Assembly (NCBI GenBank): GCA_021234155.1
Contig: JAJEKV010000049.1
Location: 4,181,487-4,245,486, forward strand
Direction of reading: 5' to 3'
DNA: 64,000 nucleotides
Source: Isoetes taiwanensis
Taxonomy: Eukaryota > Streptophyta > Lycopodiopsida > Isoetales > Isoetaceae
Shown here: in pieces, positions 58,301-64,000 of the stretch
Layout: each line of letters opens with the position of its first letter
How positions within the stretch are numbered: the stretch's first letter is position 1
The notes under the pieces: model-generated
What the model was told of the DNA's origin: nothing
Database searches by the model: none
Seen by the model: the letters and a program-made list of their open reading frames with translations, nothing else
Translations under genes and position numbers: made by a program

Positions 58301-61300
58301 TTTCTTGTAGGATAGAGCATGGCTCAACTCGTTAAATTGGAAGAGAGCAAGTAAAAAACTACAGTTAAGAATATGATGTCGGCTAAGCATCTTAGTCCAT
58401 TGAGTGTTACATAATATTTTTTTCACAAGAAGAGAATAGAAGCCCTTTGGAAAAATAATACTGTTGTGGTCCCAAAATGCTTCATATTTAGGAACGTTTA
58501 TCTATGAAATTGACAAAAGTAAATTCAAAAAGTTCAGCTGATGGGGGATTTCCTCTCGCAAGATCACACTAAGAGAAAGGTAGCTCCAAGGAATGGTGAA
58601 TAAACAGTTCTACTCAAGCAGTGGATTTAAGCACGGGCTTAAATTATGCAAGAGGTTGTAACATTCTCCAACACTGATACAAAGAGTGACAAGAGGAACC
58701 TGGCCTTTCCACATCAAGGACAATATGGCTCTAGAGGCATCTTTTTGAAGGAGTTTAATGGACATCACAACGGAATTGTAAGTATAAGGAAGAATAAACA
58801 TCACCTCGCACTTTGCTCAGCTGCTAGCAAAGAATCTGAGCTATCATAATTTTCAATTCAATATTTTGGTGGTTTTCTTTGACTCCTTTGACTCTAGATT
58901 CTGGATATATTTCTTCAGGTGGACTTTCACTTGACCTTAATTTCAAGCAGTCTCTGTCATACATATAAAATCTTTCTTTCAGTCTCATCTCAGCTTTAGC
59001 GTACAAGATATTTCTTCATCATCACCTTCTAAATCTTCTTTTTACTCCTTGGTTCACCTCTTAAGGAATCGCTTTCGAAGTTAAATTAAAGTCATTGTAG
59101 TCACAATGCTATTCTTGTGACAAAAGTATCGCCAGCAAAGATTGGAAAGAAGTGGCAAGTGGCTAGTAATCAAGGGCAAAGATTGGAAAGAAGTGGCAAC
59201 AATTGCAATCTTCTGAAAGTCAATTCCATAATGCGCAGGTCCCAACATCGAGATTTTAGGTTCTGCATTGCATAGTAGATCTTTTGAGTGGATTGCTAAG
59301 AAATGATGGAATGATTTTTATGGTTGTATTTCGTTCCTTCTTGCTTAGTTTGTACAGACACATCGTGTATGTAATTAAATCTTTAATGTGCTTAACATGT
59401 TATAGCACTAAATTTATATTTATTTATAAACAGTTTTTGTTGTTTCTAGATCCATCATCCTGCACTAGCACAGTTTGTAACCAGGAAATGTAAGGATCCT
59501 GGATTGCTCATGTTCAATGAGACATTTGAAAAGGTGATTCTTTGCACAAGCACTTAACTCTTAATTGATATGTTTTTAAAGAAAGTGGAAAATCAGTATG
59601 TCGACATGATTTTATAGTTGAACTGTACTTTAGGAGGGCAACATGTAATGATGTAACCACTATCAAATTCAAAATGTGTTACATAAATAAGAATTTGTGT
59701 GCTATCAATTGATCAGTTCTCTATCTCTTTTATAGTTTCGGTTGTTGGTGGTTAAACGATTAACTACAACACTAGAAGAAGAAAGTGCAATTCAAGCTTA
59801 TCTGGATGAAGTTTTTCGTCGGGAAGATAAGGTAGACGTAAATTGTAGTATGACAACTAGGCCTCTCCCAATGGCATTGTAAATTCTTGCAGCTGATTTA
59901 TCCTATTTTGTCAGTTATAATATTCAAGTCATATTCTTCCTTGTGAACCTGTTATGGTATTTCAGGCCGTGAAAGATCATACTGCACTTTTACAACTGCT
60001 AGAGATGGAGAGGGATAAACGTCATAAAGCTTTTGAACAATACCAAGATGCAGTTCGCGCTTTCAATGGTAGTGTTACTTATGATGCTTAAAAGATTTCT
60101 AATGTGACAGTGCTTGCCGATAAAATCTACTAGAAACACGATATACAAGTTTGTATAGTTTTGCATACTAAACTAGCTTAGGTGGGAAGGATTTAATATG
60201 AACACCATTCATTTGCGGAAAGCACATATCGATTGCTGGATCATCTGTGAATTTGACAAGCTTTTATTTATGAGAAGAAGATAGTGATGAAGAGTTTACA
60301 CAATTTTCTCCTCATGTATACATATCCAAAGTTTAGACAATTTTATTCTTATGTATGCATAACCGAATAGGGTGGTAGTTATATATTATTAGATTATTGT
60401 ATCAATAGTTCAGTGAATAGGCTATCTTTAAAGAGAGATTATCATATTGAGGTTTTGAATGAGCCATTATACCATACTCCAAACTTTGCTGGTTGCCTAT
60501 ACTGCAGATTACCCCATATCAGGTTTATATTTAACCCAAATAAAATACTCTATCCCTTCTGGAGTATCCAAAACAACTAAAGGTTTTATCGCAAAATGTT
60601 TGTTTTATCTTATGCCTTTCTCTACGTAAAAATACTATCTATCTATTTATTTTACCAAAATATCAGAATTTTTTTTGCTGATCGTTCAAGTAACATAATA
60701 ACCACCTCATAAATAAAAGTATCAAAATCAAAGTCTATTATAAAGTTAGTAAAATGTTCATGACACTTCCAGCAATTTTCAGAGGAAACACAGGCAGAAA
60801 GAGACCGAGCATTGGCCGAAGAACAAGACATGCAGAGTAATTTTGATTCCGTGGAAGCAGATGAATACAATTTCTTTATTGAGAGGGTAGAAGTTGTCTT
60901 GCATGCATGCCCTAGGTACATCACTGTATGAAATAATTTAAAGGTTTATTTTTCCCTTTGTTTTTCAACAGGAGAAACGTCTTTCGGAAGAATCTATTCA
61001 GCTAAAAAGTCAGTTGGCAAACATGCAGGTTGGAGACGTGCTTTTTATTATATAAATAATAACTCCTCTAGATTTTGATTATAGGAATTATCTATGATAG
61101 ACAGAAAATAGAACACTGGAGCTTACAGCACGTGGAAAGAAAGAACAAAGTTCCGAGGAAGTGAGAAGCTCATTACAGGACTACCAAGAAGCCATTGCTG
61201 GAAGGCAAGAAGACTTAAGCAACCTAATAGTGAGTATGCCCACTTGCTAACAAAGTGTGATATTATGCAATTTAATTTGGTTGCACATCAGTCATTGAGC

Positions 61301-62246
61301 GTTTGTGTTGATTTTGGATGTCTTTCCAAGACCTAGAGTTATTATATCAAGGCTATACATGTTCTGTAGTGCTTAACAAAAATGCCATGTGGCATATATC
61401 TCTTGAATTTGGACGTGCATATTTAGTGTATATAAGTCAGTTCTGATCCACTTTTCATTTCCTCTGCCGTAGCAGGAAAAGCACAATGTTGTAGATGAGA
61501 AATACAGATTCCTGAAGGGTTACTATGATGAAAAGGCGCGCCTGGTATAAGAGTTCTTGACATTTATAAATGGTTGTCTATTCATTTTGATAACCTTTTA
61601 CCATCTTTTGTTTTCTAGGAAAAGAAAAGACAGGATGAGGAAAGGGCTCGTGCAGAAGCTAAAGCAGTGAGTTCGATATAGAAAATTAAATAAAGCAAAT
61701 TAAAGTTCTTTATTATAATTTGGTTTTCAAGCGGCCTTACACAGAAAGAGGAGAGGCGGCAAGGAGAAGCTGCAAAAAGGATTCAACGTGTGTGGAGGAA
61801 ATTTCATCGTAAGAAAATCGAGGAACGTAAGAAGGTAATGAAGATTTGTTATTTTATAACTTTTGTTAAATGTGTATTGATCATCACAAAATTCCCATCA
61901 AATGACTGTCACCGTAAAACGTTATATTTTTCCCTGAAAACATAGTCATTTTCTACTTGGTAAAATAGCTGTTCTCAGTACACTTTCAAGTGTCGACCCA
62001 CTTCAGTAGAATCTACATAGAATGGATTTAAAGTAACAGTCATGCCTATTGATAAAGGATTGTAATAATGTTTATTTATTAGTTAACAATGAAAACTTTG
62101 TATAATATATGGATAAACACATTTGTACTTATAACTGGCCCAATGACAGTACTCCAACCATGTAATATACTTTATTGCAGAAGGGGAAAGGAAAGAAAGG
62201 GAAAGGAAAAGGTCAAGGAAAGAAAAAAGAAGCAAAGAAGAAATGA
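55327..62246 (+). CDS. DRC10: Dynein regulatory complex subunit 10 (IQ and coiled coil), 14 exons
   Basis: Fourteen exons join with matching phases: 55327-55469, 56205-56274, 57631-57696, 57969-58091, 59450-59533, 59736-59831, 59966-60068, 60783-60886, 60972-61028, 61101-61229, 61476-61544, 61619-61666, 61745-61834 and 62181-62246, giving 415 residues and ending TGA. The family (human IQCD, about 450 residues) is a subunit of the nexin-dynein regulatory complex on axonemal doublet microtubules and controls ciliary beating. Support: IHHPALAQFV, then FRLLVVKRLTTTLEEESAIQ (residues about 162-181), a long coiled coil, an IQ motif IQRVWRKFHRKK at 377-388, and a Lys/Gly tail (KGKGKKGKGKGQG), all in DRC10 order. 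DRC9 has a similar IQ and Lys tail, but the RLTTTLEEESA..YLDEV stretch fits DRC10 better. Exons 4-14 are firm. Exons 1-3 are less certain, and the exon 3 donor (GGA|GTCACT) is weak. A missing exon near 58200 is possible. Confidence 0.85.
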
Positions 62247-62325
62247 ATTGAATTGTATTGAATTGAGTTGGTTTTTAACGTCCTCAGAGACCAATTGTTC
62301 TATAGGACACAATATCCTAATTGGA
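62247..62325 (-). mobile_element. LINE 3' end directly after the DRC10 stop codon
   Basis: Immediately after the TGA come three imperfect GAATT-type units (ATTGAATTGTATTGAATTGAG), then TTTTTAACGTCCTCAGAGAC and CAATTGTTCTATAGGAC. This corresponds to the 3' end of the local LINE family read from its tail on the minus strand (compare 62884 and 32390). The DRC10 3' UTR therefore probably begins in a LINE remnant. Confidence 0.6.
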
Positions 62326-62329
62326 CATC

Positions 62330-62860
62330 TTCTCTGTGTTTTTTTACTATGTTAATTTTTTCTTTTATTATTATTTTTTATTTTTATTTTAGAGAACATC
62401 TTAATTACAAGTAGACTTATAATGTTTGCAAATGCGTTTTTCAAACTTTTTTGTTCAAACAAGAAGTTAGTCATTAAAGATAAAGAAGAAAGAAGAATAA
62501 CAAAAGTTTTTTGTTTTTTAAAAGGCACAACATCGCATGCTTCATAAACAAGAAAAATGTGCAATTTAAAATAGACAAAGGTTTTTTTTTTTTTTTTTTT
62601 TTTTAAAGGATGCAATAAGCACAACATCAAACATCGACTAACAGCAGAATCCGACTCGATTGCTAAGTTTTAGAGTGATGGCCGATGGAACAGCTATAAC
62701 TGAAGGGTCCTCAAGTAAGAAACCGTGAATCTTATTATTATTGCCATTGCCATGAATTTTCGCAGGGAAGCTCATGGAAGTTGTGATGCCGGACATGTGG
62801 AATAGATAGATGTAAAGAGTTATAGATGTGATTGTATCCGTAAAAGTAATAGAGTATCAA
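62330..62860. other. Non-coding spacer
   Basis: Contains T-rich and poly(T) runs (62581-62604) and nothing recognisable as a gene. Confidence 0.4.
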
Positions 62861-62867
62861 CGGTTTA

Positions 62868-64000
62868 GAAGGAAGGAAGGAAGGAAGTATATTTTAACGT
62901 CCATGGAGGCCAACTGGCCTATGAGACGGTTTTACAATATAGCGGAAAGTTTCCAAACACAAAAGAAAACCACAAAAACCCTGTACAATGTGTCTCTACC
63001 ACTGGGATGAAAAAACCCCCCGTGTGGGAAAAACCCTTGTAGTAGGCGTTGAGAGGCCCTATTTGGGCGCTCAAATTCCCTGTGCTGTGAGACACTCCCT
63101 GACGGTGGAGACTTGCAGAATGTAGGACGCAAGAGGTGCCACCATTGGCGAAGCCAGCAGTTGATGAATTGCTATCTCAGACCATCTGAGATCGGCATGA
63201 GCTACTCGGATGTGTGCATATGCTGGGCATTCCTGTAGAGCATGGTGTTCATCTTCTACTATTTGCATGTGACAAAGGCATAATCTCTCATGCCGGGGAT
63301 TCCCCGCCCCTCCATCCGCAGTACCCGGCCTGTCTCAATTCTCGAGATGGTGGGACCTGTCCTTATTGCAGCTATAGCTCTTCGTTTCTTGGTGGAGATG
63401 TGTGCCTTCAAATACTGGGTGGGGCCGTGTTTCGCCGATGGATTGACTTTGGTGTGGTAGTGCTCTATTTTGGGCTTTGCAAGAGTGGGCGATCCCACGA
63501 GAGGCAAAACAAAGCCGCGATTCAAATGCGGCTCCTCGCCCGCGATATCCGACATATCCATGATGTGTTGATAGTCTATGGACCATCTTATAACCATCCC
63601 CTACAATGCTCTTGCCATACTCTCTTGGGACGTTGCGGCCCTTAAGCCAATAACGAGCCAGGGGAGGAAGGCGTTGTGCATCCATTTCGCCAACCTTATG
63701 GAAATATGCAAGGTGCTCGCAAGATAGCGTGACGCCGCATAGGGCCAAAAGCCGCTCTCTCATACAAACAAAATTGGATAAGGCATCGCGGTCCTTGACG
63801 CTTAGGTCGTATGTCGTGAAAGCCTTTCGCACCCTCTCTAGCTTATCCCAAGTACCCTTGCTAATCGGCCGCCCCTGACCCTCTACCCCATACGCTAGCA
63901 TCCAATCGCAGAGAGATCTATTATGTAACGCCTATTCTCGCATTGCATACTGTGGCTTTCCATCCTGCGGTCGACCCTTCTTTCTACACAGTCATCCCAT
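62868..64000 (-). mobile_element. LINE, 3' part, running off the right edge
   Basis: The tail (five GGAA units on plus, 62868-62887) is followed by ATTTTAACGTCCATGGAGGC and CAACTGGCCTATGAGAC, the 3' signature of the local LINE family. On minus the coding part follows: a frame with DEHHALQECPAYAHIR (about 63255-63205, the C-terminal Cys/His segment), then 63901-63600 with DALSNFVCMRERLLALCGV and LPPLARYWLKGRNVPREYGK. These are C-terminal regions of the RT protein in shifted frames, so the copy is dead. Orientation matches the other LINE pieces in the window. Confidence 0.75.

Overview
The window is nuclear DNA of a repeat-rich eukaryote. Fragments of a PLS-type PPR protein and a trihelix-like factor, together with a flagellar gene (DRC10), point to a land plant or streptophyte that still makes motile sperm (fern, lycophyte, bryophyte or charophyte). 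The species cannot be named from the sequence alone. Gene density is low, introns are spliced GT-AG, and most of the window is repeats and decayed mobile elements.

Layout. 1-590: 5'-truncated reverse transcriptase piece of a LINE (minus strand). 2215-11030: an apparently complete DNA transposon of about 8.8 kb with 30-bp terminal inverted repeats (29/30 identical) and a possible 4-bp target duplication (GAAA). It carries two divergent, decayed genes: on the minus strand an 8-exon-scale gene joining a ParB-like domain to a beta-order amino-methyltransferase (motif DIPYG before motif FFGSGTT), and on the plus strand a transposase-like DUF7869-type gene. About 26 copies of a 14-bp palindrome, GTATAAATTTATAC, lie in the introns and flanks of the methyltransferase gene and were not noticed elsewhere. 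One intron of the DUF7869-type gene has inverted repeats that begin at its splice sites, like an introner. 11.7-13.3 kb: an unidentified exon group and a broken protein kinase. 13.8-21.7 kb: three tandem copies of a 2.6-kb unit. 21.7-32.4 kb: mostly non-coding, with minisatellites, interspersed repeats and a (GATA)n tract of 191 bp. 32.4-35.9 kb: internally deleted LINE (minus). 36-41 kb: minisatellite, foldback element and exons of an unidentified minus-strand gene. 41.0-45.3 kb: a polypurine block followed by polypyrimidine blocks, two tRNA-derived SINE copies, and perfect heat-shock-element arrays. 45.8-46.4 kb: PPR pseudogene. 47.2-48.3 kb: AT-hook plus trihelix-like protein. 55.3-62.2 kb: a 14-exon DRC10 (IQCD) gene, the only gene here that looks complete and intact. 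62.2-64.0 kb: LINE 3' ends, one directly after the DRC10 stop codon.

Functional reading. DRC10 is the clear host gene: a coiled-coil/IQ subunit of the axonemal nexin-dynein regulatory complex. The transposon is the most unusual part. A ParB-like domain, a DNA amino-methyltransferase and a dense palindrome array in one eukaryotic mobile element suggest a sequence-specific self-marking or partition-like system, although this copy is inactivated by frameshifts and stop codons. All protein names come from motif reading without database searches.
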